A DNA stretch of 64,000 bases from Isoetes taiwanensis (taxonomy: Eukaryota; Streptophyta; Lycopodiopsida; Isoetales; Isoetaceae): assembly GCA_021234155.1 (NCBI GenBank), contig JAJEKV010000129.1:1775963-1839962 (forward strand), written 5' to 3'. This document shows, piece after piece, positions 10,102-21,743 of the stretch (position 1 is the stretch's first letter; every line of letters starts with the position of its first letter). A program made the translations under genes and the position numbers. The notes under the pieces were generated by a model, which saw nothing but the letters and a program-made list of their open reading frames with translations, had not been told where the DNA came from and made no database searches.

Positions 10102-13100
10102 TAGTTACGGGCTTGTTGTAGGCAATGAAAGAACTCTTTGTGATAAGAAAATATGCTGATCCTATTGGTTGTTGGGTTTGAGTGGTATTGTAGAAAAGCT
10201 TGAAGAAAATAAATCTCTGCTTGTAGTGCCATTCCTGCAAATTGGGAACAATCAGGCTCCATATAGTTTCAGTTATTTTATTTCATAGTAGCACTTTGCA
10301 AAGATAAGTAGAGAGGTTACAAATGTTGGTCGAGGATACTTTGCACTAAATCAAGATATATAACTCCCAAAGTTGCGCATAAGGTCTGCAAAGTTATGAG
10401 AGAGAAATGTGTTAGCATTATTAGTAGACTTTGGTATCGAAGCATACTTTAACATAATTAATATCGGTATAACCAGCCAAGTAGAATCTGAGTTCCAGGT
10501 ATATGAAATGCAGAGGGTTGGAAGCAGTAGCTAAATGCAGGAGAGGTTTGACAATAGTACATGACATGATAACGACACAATAGTCCTGCAGCCTGTTTTC
10601 AGTTGATACCTTTTTCTATGCCAATGAGGAGCAATAGAATACATCACAGCGAATGAGACAGCAATAACTATGGGGTGTTAGTTGTCAGACATACATTGCA
10701 AAGTCTGCTAATAGCCCAATGATTAGCAATCTATCTAGTTGAAATCACATGACTAAGACACGGCCATAAATCAGAAGCATTTTTTGTTGTAAAACCAATT
10801 TCAATTATTTGTATGACAGGAATACATCATTTTCCTAATCTGTTAAAATGAGTTTGCATAGTTTTAAACTGAACCTCCAACAACAGCATCACATACCAAC
10901 AAAAGCATTATTCTCTACAATATTATCTCCAACAATCTAGAATTATTCTAAAACAATCAACAAAGTTGCTCGCTCTACTTATTAGGAATGGGTTCCTGAA
11001 AGACCGCTAGTTTGGACCTAAAGTCAAGGCACGGAAAGAGGGGGATAAACGGTTCTTGTGTGCTCTATGAGTGCTGGAAGCATGCATGACTAAAATAAAA
11101 TGGCATGGTGTGATGCTATTAAGGGCTTTGAGCATACCTAATTTATATGCATTCTTTTGCCGATAAACAATGCTCCACTCGCAATGATGCATTCTTTTGC
11201 TAATGAAGAATGTTCCATTGCCATTGCAACATCACAACAATACAAAAAAATAAATTACAAAGAGGAGATGAAGGCAAAGGCACCAAATGGTAGAGAAGTG
11301 ATGCTTGCGTGAGTAAACTGTTGGCTTCAATGTTAAATCTGGGCACAACATCTTCAAAATCTTCCTTGTTGGCTGCATATCCTGACAGAAACAAAACCTC
11401 AATTTTAATTCTCATTATATGTTGTTGATGATTGCCCTAGTATCCATACATGCAACATTGTTTAGCCTTCTATTGCATTATTGAACCTACTTAAGAAACA
11501 TGAGTGGAGCTGGAAGATATAACCGAATACGTTTTCCCTTAGAAATCGCAATCAATATTTTCTGCTCTAACTTAATTGTGATTAATCAAAGTGCAAGAGA
11601 CTCTGAGCAATGAAAATGCACATATTCACTGCCATGGACATTCTCAGACCTGCAAGGAAGGTAGAGAAGAATGCATAAAGATAATGTACTGTGGATGCAT
11701 GTAGATAAACCCTGAACTGATGCATCAGATTGATGCAGCTCTAGACTGTTCTTTACTACCAAAACTGATGCATCAGATTGATGCAGCTCTAGACTGTTCT
11801 TTACTACCAAATAAATCTATAAACCTGTATAACAAAGATTCTTCTCATGCTCACCTTCAAAATTACCTATAAGATGTTTTGCTCTGATGGCAATAAGGAT
11901 GAAAAAATAAACTTTTATACTTCATGGATTGTACATCAAATTTGCTTCACGTAGCATAACAAAATAAAGAAAAAAGAAAACCACCAAACAACCAAGAGCT
12001 CTATTCACCAGAAGTAGCATACGCTAATAAAGGAGTTGGGTGGTTGTAGATACATGCATGATATGCAGATATCTTTTTTCTGCAGAGAATGGAGCTTCCC
12101 TTAACGCATCTGAAAGAAGGAAATGCATGTACCTTGAGGGCCGCAACGAACTCTTGGTTGTGCACACACATTATCCCATCAGTTCAAAACCAAGTCTACG
12201 TTGTAGAAAATGAATTTGCTCATTACTATGACTAAAAACCATGCCCTATCTTACATAGTCCATCCACTGCCAATCAACTGCAAGGATAAGAACCATGGGT
12301 ATCTTCCTACTTGGAAATAAAAGGAATTAAAGAGCAAAATGGAAAAACACACAGGAAAAAGCACAAGCGTATTAAGGTGCAATTGGAAAGTTATAGACAA
12401 TGATTCTAGATGAAACTAAAGCACGCTTTAGGAGGGTGGCCTTCATGCACATAAATCATCCTAGCAATAGTAACTCTCAATATAGTAAGAATAAGATAAG
12501 GGATTTTTTTTCTTTAATAAAACATGGTCGACAATACTCACAGGGTGCAGTGAAAAGAAAGCGTCTTCTTTTCTCTCTATGGACATCCTGTAAGAGCAGA
12601 AAACAACATGAACATTATATTGAGAATATGATTAATGCAATTGCAAGGAATTCTTTATCTGCCTTCAAAAACACATCAGACAAAATTTGTAGCAATGTAT
12701 TCCTATGGTAGGTTTTTCCTATGCTTAAAAAAGGTTCCATCGGAACTTGTATACCTGCTTACATTAATTAGTACTATCACCTCCAAAACTTTCAATTGAG
12801 CCTGCTAAGTTCTGCTAACTCTCAATTGAGCCTATAAATTGCTAAGTTTAAACATATCTGCATTGACGAATCACAAACAGAAATGAATTACTGAACTTTA
12901 TCTCTGACATGTAGAGGAACCGAACCTAAAGGAGCTCAGGCAGCTGGAATACAAAGGCAAGATATAGAAGATTGTTATCAAGACCTTCTTGTTATCCAAC
13001 AAAAGATGCCTCTCCTAGTGTAGAAGCAGACTCAGAAGAACGGCAATATTTGCTTAGAAGGTTCTTATTTTCTCCCAGCCATTCCCATCATGATACCATG

Positions 13101-13725
13101 GCCTATATCAGAGGCAAATGAAGCAGTCGGATAAAGAAAAACTCAATAATGCATGTTTGATTCCAGTAGATGCAATTGTGGCACGCTGCCTTTTGGCCAG
13201 CTGCATCGACAAAAAAGGAATCATGGAGGGATGGATTATAGAAAAACTGGGAAATTGAAGCACGCATGATGACCTAGTTTTCCTCCATAGCAAGGGAACT
13301 GAAGAGCAAGCAGATGCATACAATTTCATGGCGGATTTAAGAATGGCCGATGGGCCAGCTTTGATCTGATGATTGGATATGCATTACCCTGATCTTCTTG
13401 AAAGATGATGGGCATCCTAAATTTGATGCAGTTAATGAAGAATATACAGTAGCAAACATATTTAGAAAGTAGAGTAGCTAAAGGACATCACAAAATTCTG
13501 GTTAGCAATATGCTGCCTCTGTCATATAACGATTATGATAAACCTTAAAGTAAGTTGAGCACGGTTGTAGTAGATAGGAGATTACCTCTATCTAACCATG
13601 GCTCCATGGGTAGCCATTAGCATGTCAATATCCAATGCAATATACATGATTGCTACACTTATCTATTTGCATCCTAGATGTTTAAGCACAATACAAAAAG
13701 AGCCAGAAGGGAGAAAAGTACTTAC
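10102..13725. other. Putative Helitron interior, no gene recognised
   Basis: About 3.6 kb of AT-rich sequence contains one 48-bp tandem duplication (11716-11811). It also has a few exon-like minus-strand pieces that I cannot assign, for example an open stretch near 11260-11380 after a CAG. No Rep/helicase domain is seen, so if this is Helitron DNA the copy is non-autonomous. Confidence 0.4.
11716..11811. repeat. Two-copy 48-bp tandem repeat
   Basis: Two essentially identical adjacent units begin ACTGATGCATCAGATTGATG. The near identity points to a recent duplication. Confidence 0.9.
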
Positions 13726-13994
13726 ATTGGCAGGGTTCATTGCAGGTCCAGTATAGCCAGCTCCAGCAATAATGAGGGTAACCGTTGATAAAACAATGAG
13801 ACTATTTTGAATAATACTGTTTCTTGGTCCTTTAAAGATCACCAACATTATAAAGAAGCAACTCAAGAAGGTGAGCACTCCCTCTGCAATAGCTCCAGTG
13901 TGTATATCGACTTTTAACTGAGGACCCCCAAGAGTATGACTGTAAGAAGCTGGCATAAGCTCAAGAATTGACAATGCTCCAGCCACAGATCCAA
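13726..13994 (-). pseudogene. SIP-type aquaporin, single internal exon
   Basis: This open exon has a clean acceptor (TATATAG) and donor (GTAAG) and encodes about 89 residues. They match the middle exon of plant small basic intrinsic proteins (aquaporins of internal membranes): GGPQLKVDIHTGAIAEGVLTF followed by a hydrophobic segment, then GYTGPAMNPAN ending at the second NPA box, as in SIP genes. No first exon (with the other NPA-like box) or last exon was found within about 3 kb on the minus strand. It lies 3.6 kb from a Helitron 3' end on the same strand, so it may be a captured exon; a decayed host gene is the alternative. Confidence 0.75.
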
Positions 13995-14914
13995 CTATAT
14001 AAGTACATAAAATTTCTGTCAGTTAAAGCAGCCATGGCTGGAAAACAACTATTAAACAGCAATTATACAATTGAATATGGCTTCCTACAACAAATATCAT
14101 AATATAGAGATTGTTGAACTGCAACAACATCACATAAGGCATAGGGTAATGATAAAAGGAGTAAGCTATTGCTTCAAAAAAAATAAACGGGAAAATGCAC
14201 ACAGACATATTGCAGAATAGCATCTGCATCACAATATGAAAATGCCTCCTCACAGACTACTTTCAACAGAAAAGAAACAATAATTTCAAGAAGAGAATGA
14301 ACTTCAAAACTCTTGAAGAGCGTATTCTATAATTCTAAATGCAAATCTTGTAAGAAGGCTTCTTTTTTTACAAAGGAGAGATAATCAGAAGGGAAACAAA
14401 TACCAGGTTGTTCTTGTCATCTGGGCAAAGACGCTAGATAAACTTGATATTTTGCCTCGAGTTTGCTCCTAATCGCCACCTGTAAAGTTGATTTTAGTAA
14501 TAGTCACTGAACTTATAACTGAGAGACCAAGATTTATATAAGCAATAGCCATATAACCATAGTAAACGTACTTCGACAAAATGGCTGGTTTCCAACATGA
14601 AGAACATGGATGGGTTCGAACCAAAACACAAAAGACGTCGGAAACTCCAAGCTCATCCAACTCATTTCAAAAATCATAGAGCAATCCAACGAAGATGCCA
14701 ACCCGTTTTGTTACTCTCAATTCTGTCGGATTAGATAGAAGGAAAATAAGGCAGTATAAGGGCATATTTGTTGCAGAGTATGAACCAAAAGATGGCATCA
14801 GGGCAAAAAATAAACAGTCGAGAAGACCATCAGAAGATACATTGATACTTTGAGCTTAGAAATCGTGGCATGGCATGCGATACCATTATATAAATCATTT
14901 TAACTTTCAATATT
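13995..14914. other. Spacer, no gene seen
   Basis: AT-rich sequence without a recognisable domain on either strand. A tRNA B-box-like stretch near 14609 lacks a convincing A box. Confidence 0.4.
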
Positions 14915-14919
14915 TTGTC

Positions 14920-14990
14920 CTGGCCACGTCGCGCTTCGTCAACGACTGATGACGTGGCCACGTCAACATTCCGCACTGCCACGTCACGGA
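14920..14990 (+). promoter_or_regulatory. Cluster of ACGT-core (bZIP-type) sites, candidate promoter
   Basis: A perfect 16-bp palindrome TGACGTGGCCACGTCA (14950-14965) is flanked by two more GCCACGTC motifs near 14922 and 14977. Clustered TGACGTGG/CCACGTCA sites are classical plant bZIP targets. They lie about 500 bases upstream of the ATG at 15461, at an AT-to-GC transition, which suits a promoter; regulation itself is inferred. Confidence 0.5.
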
Positions 14991-15519
14991 AGGCATGGCC
15001 CACGCGTGAGAGAGAGATTAATTATAGCACTTTTACGAGGTTCGAGGGTGCAGCCAGAAATAACTGCACTCTCTTCCTCTTCCTCCCCGACCATTCTTCC
15101 TCCCCTGTTTTCTCTGCTTCCTCTTTGCACTCGAGTTCCCATCAGGCGATCGACCGATCTGCTCAATTCTGGCGCGATCTTATGACAGCAGCCTGGTCGA
15201 CCGATCGCGACGCATCCAGCGCCGAGGTTTTCGCGCAGTTAGAGTGATCGAGCGGCCATTATTGCCTAAGAAGAAAGTGAGGTTCCGTTCTGTAAGTTTT
15301 TTGCTCAATTTCTTATAGTTTTTAGTTCCTTTGTAGTATTTACATTATTTCCATTACTCCTTTGTAGTGTTTAGAGGACTTACTATCCCCTGATACAATT
15401 TCCAGCACGACAAATCCCTATTCTCGCTTTGCAAGTGCCTGTGCGACCAAGAAATCAAACATGGAAGCTGCCTCTTCATCCAGCAAATCTACCAGGTACC
15501 TTCTTTCTTTATCTTCCCT

Positions 15520-15725
15520 GTTTTTTCATTGTTTTGCTCTTTTTCACATTTTTTCACTGTTTTATGTTCTAATCTATATCTGTTCTCTGCTTTTGTTTTG
15601 TTTTCTGTTTTTGTTTTCTGCTTTTGTTTCGTTTTCTGTTTCTGTTTCTGTTTTTGTTTTGTTTTGTTTTATGTTTCTGTTTTTGTTTTGTTTTCTGTTT
15701 TTGTTTTTGTTTTGTTTTGATTTTG
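15520..15725 (+). repeat. T-rich minisatellite (TTTCTGTTTTTG type)
   Basis: About 200 bases of degenerate TTTTGTTTTCTG units lie in the first intron of the ParB/FCP1-like gene. On the transcribed strand this is a long polypyrimidine tract ending in TTGTACAG, a possible cryptic acceptor. Confidence 0.8.
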
Positions 15726-16009
15726 TACAGGCATAAGTAAGACTAAGGGCAAGCAACCGAATTAGGAATCATCCAAAAATAGGTGATAGGATGTAAAAAA
15801 ATGCATAGCACTAACAAAAGAACATAACTATGAATGTTTCATAACAGAAATTCCATAACAAAAGAAAGAACTATGAATGTTTCATTGCACAGAGCATTTT
15901 TAACTTCTATTTTAATCCTTCAGGTGTAGTGACTTAAAACATTGCGTTCTTCTGTTCTAACTCACAGAACATCCTCCCTTGCAGGAAAGGTGCAGACTAC
16001 ACCCTATAT

Positions 16010-17045
16010 TCTCGACTTGCGAGTCGAGAATGTCTCAGCCGGTCAACAATCCAGGAAGCACACTCCCTCTTTTCGACTCGCGAGTCGAGAATTTCTCGAC
16101 TCGCGAGGCGAGAACAGGGAGTGACTACCTGGAGTGTTGGCTGAGTCGAGAATGCCTCAGCCATCCGACACGTTTTTTCTCTCCTAAACACTCGACAATG
16201 CCGTAGTTACAGGCGTTTGTGTACATTCTCGACTCGCGAGTCGAGAATGCCTAAGCCAGCCAACAACATGTTTTTTCTCTACTCGAGAGTCGAGAATGCT
16301 ATAGCCAGCTACAGCCTTTTCGTGCATTCTCGACTCGCAAGTCGATAATGCCTTAGCCAGCCAATTCTCCTGTGTCTGGTCGCAGGTGCCTCGACCCAGT
16401 CAGAGCCACTCTCCTTCGAACCATCTTCCTCGAATATTGCGAAGGGGAGGGGCTTGGACTGGGTGGAGGCCTCTGCAACTAACTACAGGGAAATGCATCC
16501 TTAAGGCCAGCATCCTTAAGGCGCGCTGGCCGCTTTCTCGACTCGTGAGTCGAGAACACCCGCTAGTCTCACACCGCGGCAATGCCGGGGATCTTACGGG
16601 CCCGCGTCCCTTGACCGCCCAATCTCGAGTGCATTCTTCTGTTTTGAGTCGCAGGTGCCTCTACCCAGTCAGAGCCACTCTCCTTCGAACCATCTTCCTC
16701 GAATATTGCGAAGGGGAGGGACTCGAACTGGGTGGAGGCCTCTACTTGACGACCTGAGGAATGCATTTGAACTTACATCCCTAACGAAAGCCGGGGCTTT
16801 CTCGACTTCCTTGTTCGAGAAGGCCCGTGAGTCTCGATACCGCCCAAGATCGAGTGCATTCTCTTGTTTTTAGTCCCAGGTGCCTCTAGCCTGTCTGAGC
16901 CACTCTCCTTCGAACCATCTTCCTCGAATATTGTGAAGGGGAGTGGCTCGGACTGGGTGAAGGCCTCTCCGACTAACCACAGGGGAATGCATTTGAACTC
17001 CACCACTAAGGAGCGCAAGGGGCTTTCTCGACTCGCGAGTCAAGA
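16010..17045. repeat. Palindrome family, cluster 1 (nine or more copies)
   Basis: Copies of TCTCGACT-CGCG-AGTCGAGA or close variants begin at 16010, 16071, 16094, 16227, 16276, 16328, 16536, 16800 (degenerate) and 17026, with a half site near 16141. The 8-bp arms are mostly conserved while the central four bases vary (CGCG, TGCG, CGAG, CGCA, CGTG). All lie in the long first intron of the ParB/FCP1-like gene. Spacing is irregular, so this is not a CRISPR-like array. Confidence 0.92.
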
Positions 17046-17060
17046 AGGCCCATGAGTCTC
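16375..17060. repeat. Three direct repeats, each with a long imperfect hairpin
   Basis: Three units of about 200-250 bases start near 16383, 16653 and 16878 with GTGCCTC. Each contains an imperfect inverted repeat with arms of about 35 bases: GTGCCTC..CAGTC..CTCTCCTTCG against CGAAGGGGAG..GACTGGGT..AGGCCTC, separated by a loop containing CCATCTTCCTCGAATATTG. A TCTCGACT-type palindrome follows in each unit. The hairpin arms vary between units but keep pairing. Confidence 0.8.
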
Positions 17061-17089
17061 GACATCCTCGAGGCCCTAGACCTAGAATG

Positions 17090-17540
17090 ATCTATACACA
17101 TCTAGCATGCCTAACAAATACTTGGACTGGATGAAGCCATTTGCTTCTAAATAGAAGGGAATCCATTCCAAGTAAAAATCTGTTTTCGAAGTACATTCAT
17201 GAGTTGCTCGATTATTGTTTCCTTCTTTGAGCATCTCTCAACCCAGAGAGCATCTCGACGCTGAAATATGCTCAACAAGGAAACCATAAATCGGGCGAGG
17301 TTTCGAACAACTCCACGATCTAAACAGGTCTAGCATGCCTAACAGAGACTCGGACTGGATGGAGCCCTTTGCTTCTAGACACAAGGGAGCTGTTCGCGAG
17401 TTACACCGATCTATTGTTTCCTTGGCGAGCATCTCTCAACCCAGAGAGTATATTTCATCTCTCGACGCTGAAATATGCTCGACAAGGAAACAATAAATCG
17501 GTCGAGCTTTCGAGCAGTTCCATGTTCTATACACATCTGG
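17090..17540. repeat. Two direct repeats with another long hairpin
   Basis: Two units of about 230 bases (from about 17090 and 17320) share CTAGCATGCCTAACA, GGACTGGATG and TCTCAACCCAGAGAG. Each contains inverted arms around TTGTTTCCTT..GAGCAT and ATGCTC..AAGGAAAC.. flanking the CTCTCAACCCAGAGAG segment. They follow directly after the first hairpin series but are unrelated in sequence. Confidence 0.75.
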
Positions 17541-17584
17541 CATGTTCTACACACATAATGAAACAGGCATCTCTGAAAACTCAC

Positions 17585-17886
17585 CTCTTCTCGCAAGAAC
17601 TTCTTGGGCCATTGTATCACAGATCCCGCAGCCTCTCCGAGAGTCTTCGCTTCTTCTGTTGGCCTCATCAACAATGCATCTGCATCAAATACTTGTATCA
17701 AAGCGATTCTCGTGTATCCTTTCTCCATGGCGCTGCAGTGAAGAGTGCCCGTGTCCTGCAGCTCATCTCCGGTTGCTACCTTCGCCCCATGCACATCGAT
17801 CAAATCAACTAGTTTCAAGAAGACACGCAGTTAGAACTAGACAGAGAGTAAATCACTGTTAGGAGCTTACAACGTCGTGGCGCCAT
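17585..17886 (-). CDS. DUF8039-like gene, first two exons
   Basis: On the minus strand an ATG at 17886 opens a 16-base coding exon (17871-17886, GTAAGC donor). It joins in frame to an exon at 17585-17808 (CTAG acceptor, GTGAG donor). The product begins MAPRRFDLIDVHGAKVA and continues with GTLHCSAMEKGYTRIALIQV and EEAKTLGEAAGSVIQWPKKF. This pattern matches the plant DUF8039 domain, often found with CACTA-type transposase genes. Later exons in the repeat-rich DNA below 17585 were not identified. It sits inside the first intron of the plus-strand gene, head-to-head with that gene's exon 2. Confidence 0.55.
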
Positions 17887-19542
17887 GCGTGAACTCGTTC
17901 ACAATCTATCTCCGCATCCGGTTGCTATGCGCCCGAAAGTCTCCACTGCCGCTGTAAAACTATGCGCCCGAAAATCTCCACTGCGCTCACTATACGTAAT
18001 CCCTGTAAATTAATCAATTTCGAATTGGTGTTTGGGCGGGCCGTGCTGTACCCTTAGCCCGCTTTTTTGCCTTGAATGATTATATGTCCTTAATTTCAAA
18101 TTTAAGAACACGCTGGACCTTTTTTACGTGCAGTCCCAAAATCTCGAAGGCCCGGAAGAGACTCAGTTTACAAGGGAATTCGAGCAGCAAGCGGATGCGG
18201 GGGCACACTGAGATGACGACTCCATCGAAGAAGCAGGCCACCAGAGCGGATGCGGGTTCTAGCGGAACCAAAAAAAAGAAAGACAGGGACTCCAGGTGAG
18301 CTCTCAATGTTTATTCGATTCATCGACCTTTTCTGATTCATCTTCTTGTCTTGCAGCATTTACGGCAGAGACGGTAGTGATCACTGCTAGAACTCCATTC
18401 TTCGTTATCGAAGGATTGGAGACAGAGCTACTTGAAACACCCACAGATTCCTGGTGGTATGTCGAAGTTCATACATGTGGGAAGGAGAAAGATCTTTTCC
18501 TGTGGCAAAGGGATAATGGCAAAGGGATAAAAAGAGTTTCGGCGACAAGTACAAGAAGGTCTGTGTGGTGCTCTCTGTTTCTGCGCCAGATTCGAAACAT
18601 CTCACATTGTATATGGAAGATTGCCTGAAGGATAAGTTCTATCACACGAAGAAATTATCTGTGTCCAATTATTCTTCCACTTCAATGAGCAAGGCCAAGG
18701 GGACCGACAAAAGGCCGGCGCCTTTAAATTGTCAGAATCTTGGCTGGAAGGATCTGGAAGGGATGAAGGAGGCCGGAACCCTGACATCTAGGGAGCTCAG
18801 AATGGAGATTTCCAGGGTGAGGGAGAAGCTGTTCAACACCGGGAACTTTACGTCCAACGTGCTGAAGACTCTAAAGCACTCTACAGTCACTAAGGATGTA
18901 GTTCAGAAAGAGAAATCTCCAGAAGGGACTGCAAGTCGATCGTAAGAAAAAGTACACGGAGGATTCGGATCTTTGATGAAGAGGATGAATTGGTCGATTC
19001 CCAATTCTTAGATCCAGATGAGCAGATAAGGAAATCACAGAGAGGGGCCCAGAAGACGGAGCGGCTGGCTCAGTATTATCCATTGGGAATTGGACACAAG
19101 TTGCTGCTGGACATACGGCGCTTGAAGGTTTGCACTGGCGATGCCGTCTTGTTCAACCATAGGGAATTTAATCCAACCCACATGCTAGAGATTCTGAACC
19201 TGATGGTGCGTCATCTTGTTGCGGATCCAATGCCTGCGGATGTCATACCATTCAGCAGATCGGCCAGTGAGTTGTTCAGGTGGACCACTGAGGAAGACCT
19301 GAAGGGAAAAGACGTCAGGTTTTGGGTTGTGGATGGCCAGCATTCAGTGAGGGCAGCACAAGTATTGCAGACGGAAAAGGAAGTGCCGCAAAGGATCAAG
19401 GACCGGTATTCCAAACGAGAGTGCAGAGTTCTCTCAGCGGACACGCCGCCAACGGAGCTCGCCAGCATTAGCCACTGTCAGAATACAATAGCAGCAAGTG
19501 CCAGCTACATAAGGTAAATTACTGTCTCTGATTCGGGGCGAT

Positions 19543-19962
19543 TCTCGACTCGCGAGTCGAGAAAGCCCCCACATCCTCTGCTTTCCTGAGTTCCACTGGG
19601 GTTTCTCGTCGACTCGCGAGTCGAGAAAGCCTAGAGGAATAAAGGAAACTGGAGGATGCGGGAGTCCCTTGAATCCCCTGCTTTTCTGTGCTCCACTGAC
19701 TTTCTCGACTCGCGAGTCGAGAAACCCCAGGGTAATAGAGAAAACATTAGAGATTAATGGTTGAAGAGTGAAAGCATCGAGCCTTTCCAATCTTTCTTTC
19801 CCCGCCTCTTTGGGCAATGTAGCTTAGTTTATATCCTAAGTTGCATCGTTCAAAGAGGCGTGAAAGCAAAGATTTGGGAATGCGCGATGCTTTCACTCTG
19901 GCCTTCACTCTCCTTCTCTGTTCTCTCCTCTCCTGTGGGTATTCTCGACTTGCGAGTCGAGA
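19543..19962. repeat. Palindrome family, cluster 2 (four copies)
   Basis: Copies begin at 19543, 19604 (arm extended by GTC), 19703 and 19943, all within the inferred intron 19514-20065. Their flanks are typically TT..AA or GTTT..AAAG and partly preserve pairing outside the 20-bp core. Confidence 0.92.
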
Positions 19963-21676
19963 AAGCCCCTACATCCTCCTATTTCTTGTCTTCTTTGGGG
20001 TTGACGATGCACTTTCATGCTCTGACATAGTTTCATTTATTGATTGCAACCCGTATCCTGACCAGATCATACACGCTCGGCAACAATGGAAATCATTGGG
20101 TTGTCCTCAGCGTCCTAAAGGAAACAGAGCTCCCTCGGATAAGTAGAAGACCTTCGAGAAACTCTGCAGATATGTTCTTCTTGAAGGTCAGAAAGATGAT
20201 GAGGGAGAGGATGAAGATGAGAAGAAGAAGAGAACACCAAGAAAGGGCAGGGAATCTCTATCTGACCAATATGACCTCATTCTCTGCACTGAGGCAGTCT
20301 GGGAGAAATGGACTGAGATATGGGCTCTTTGGGAGGCAAGCTTAAGGACAGAAATGGAGAATTGCCAACCAGGCCAGACCCAAAGTTGTTCGACAAGCAA
20401 TTCATGAAAAGGATACAGGGCATGACGGACAAAGAAACGTTTGATCTACAGGGCAGAATCCTGGACGGAACAATCCTATTAAGGAAAACTAGAAGTTCAA
20501 AAATGCAGGACGCAAAGGATTACGCCACAATCCTAAAGAGACGGCGTGCGTTGGAAGAAGGCATCACAGAGTTTTGCAATGTTGCATCCAATGCATGCCA
20601 TGATTTTGATTATTATAAGGAGAAGGCTACGCTTGACGAGGAAGACATGAAGGAGTTGAACCGTCTATGTCAACCCTACATCAACATGAAGCTAAAGCGT
20701 AACGTCAAAATCCTCCCCTTCCCTAAACGTGCTATGGCACTTCTAAAGAGGAAGCTTGGATTCGGGGTGGTCCCATTTAAGACCGATGATAGCTCCCCTC
20801 CATTCCTGGTAACCTTGGGACACAAGGGGTTTGGTGGTCTGGAACTGGCGGCTGGGCCCGTGGCACTATTTGCCATGAATATGATCGAAGACCCCACCCT
20901 ATTTTATGAAAAAGCTGACATTGAGCAGTGGTACAAGACGTGTCTGGACATGACCGAGCTGGATACTTTCAGTTTCCTTATGTTTTGCATGCCGGGCAAT
21001 CAGACAACTGTTGTGTCACAATGGGCAGCTGATATTAATTTCACCAACAAGATCTTGTATTCCATATACGAACTGGAACATGAGTGCAGAATTGGCCTGC
21101 CGAAGGCACCAAGTTTTGCCAATATAGTTTTGGTTATGGTTTCAAGATCGAATGCAGACCTGGACAAGTGGTGGTCTAGCGAGCACCACTATCTCGATAA
21201 GTTCATGATTTTTCAAGAGCATATGGAACCCTAGAAGGGTGGCAGATTTATGGAGGATGTGCCATTGATTGACAAGGTCAGCACTGATGGTGCGACAGGT
21301 CCAATACATAGAATTCCTATCCGGCCAAGAGTTATCAAGTACTTCATAACCAGCTTGGTCGAGGAAGATCTATTGTATGCGAGTGGTACATGAATGGCCT
21401 GTTCTCTCGGGGGGCTATGTTGTGTGGAATGAAACCAATATCCGTGGTTGGGAATAAGGACATGGTTGAAACCATTCGGTCATACCTGGACCTGCTTCAT
21501 GAGCATTTCAAAGAGAGAAATACAGCTGGAAGCAGTAAGGACGATGATGATGAAGACAAACCTGACAGCCAGGGAGAGAAATATGACGGAGATGTCCAAG
21601 GTTTAGACGAGAATGCTGCAGAACAAATTCTGGAGAATCTGAGATTGAGGTGAGTTCACTTTGCTCTCGGAGTGTT

Positions 21677-21743
21677 TCTCGACTCGAGAGTCGAGAAACC
21701 TCCAAGTCTTTAACTTTTTCCTTTCTCGACTCGTGAGTCGAGA
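21677..21743. repeat. Palindrome family, cluster 3 (two copies)
   Basis: Two copies (21677-21696 with centre CGAG, 21724-21743 with centre CGTG) occupy the 130-base inferred intron 21650-21779, which is otherwise short. They would form two stem-loops within the intron RNA. Confidence 0.92.

Noticed and set aside
14480-14670. SINE or tRNA gene on the minus strand
   Set aside because: Only a GGTTCGAACC-type B box is present, without clear A box, tail or target duplication.
14915-15247. Plus-strand ORF of 110 codons
   Set aside because: It overlaps the putative promoter with ACGT palindromes and has low-complexity Ser-rich content; no homology recognised.
15942-17055. Overlapping ORFs on both strands rich in SRLASRE-type motifs
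   Set aside because: They are the palindrome translated in different frames and show no domain or codon continuity.
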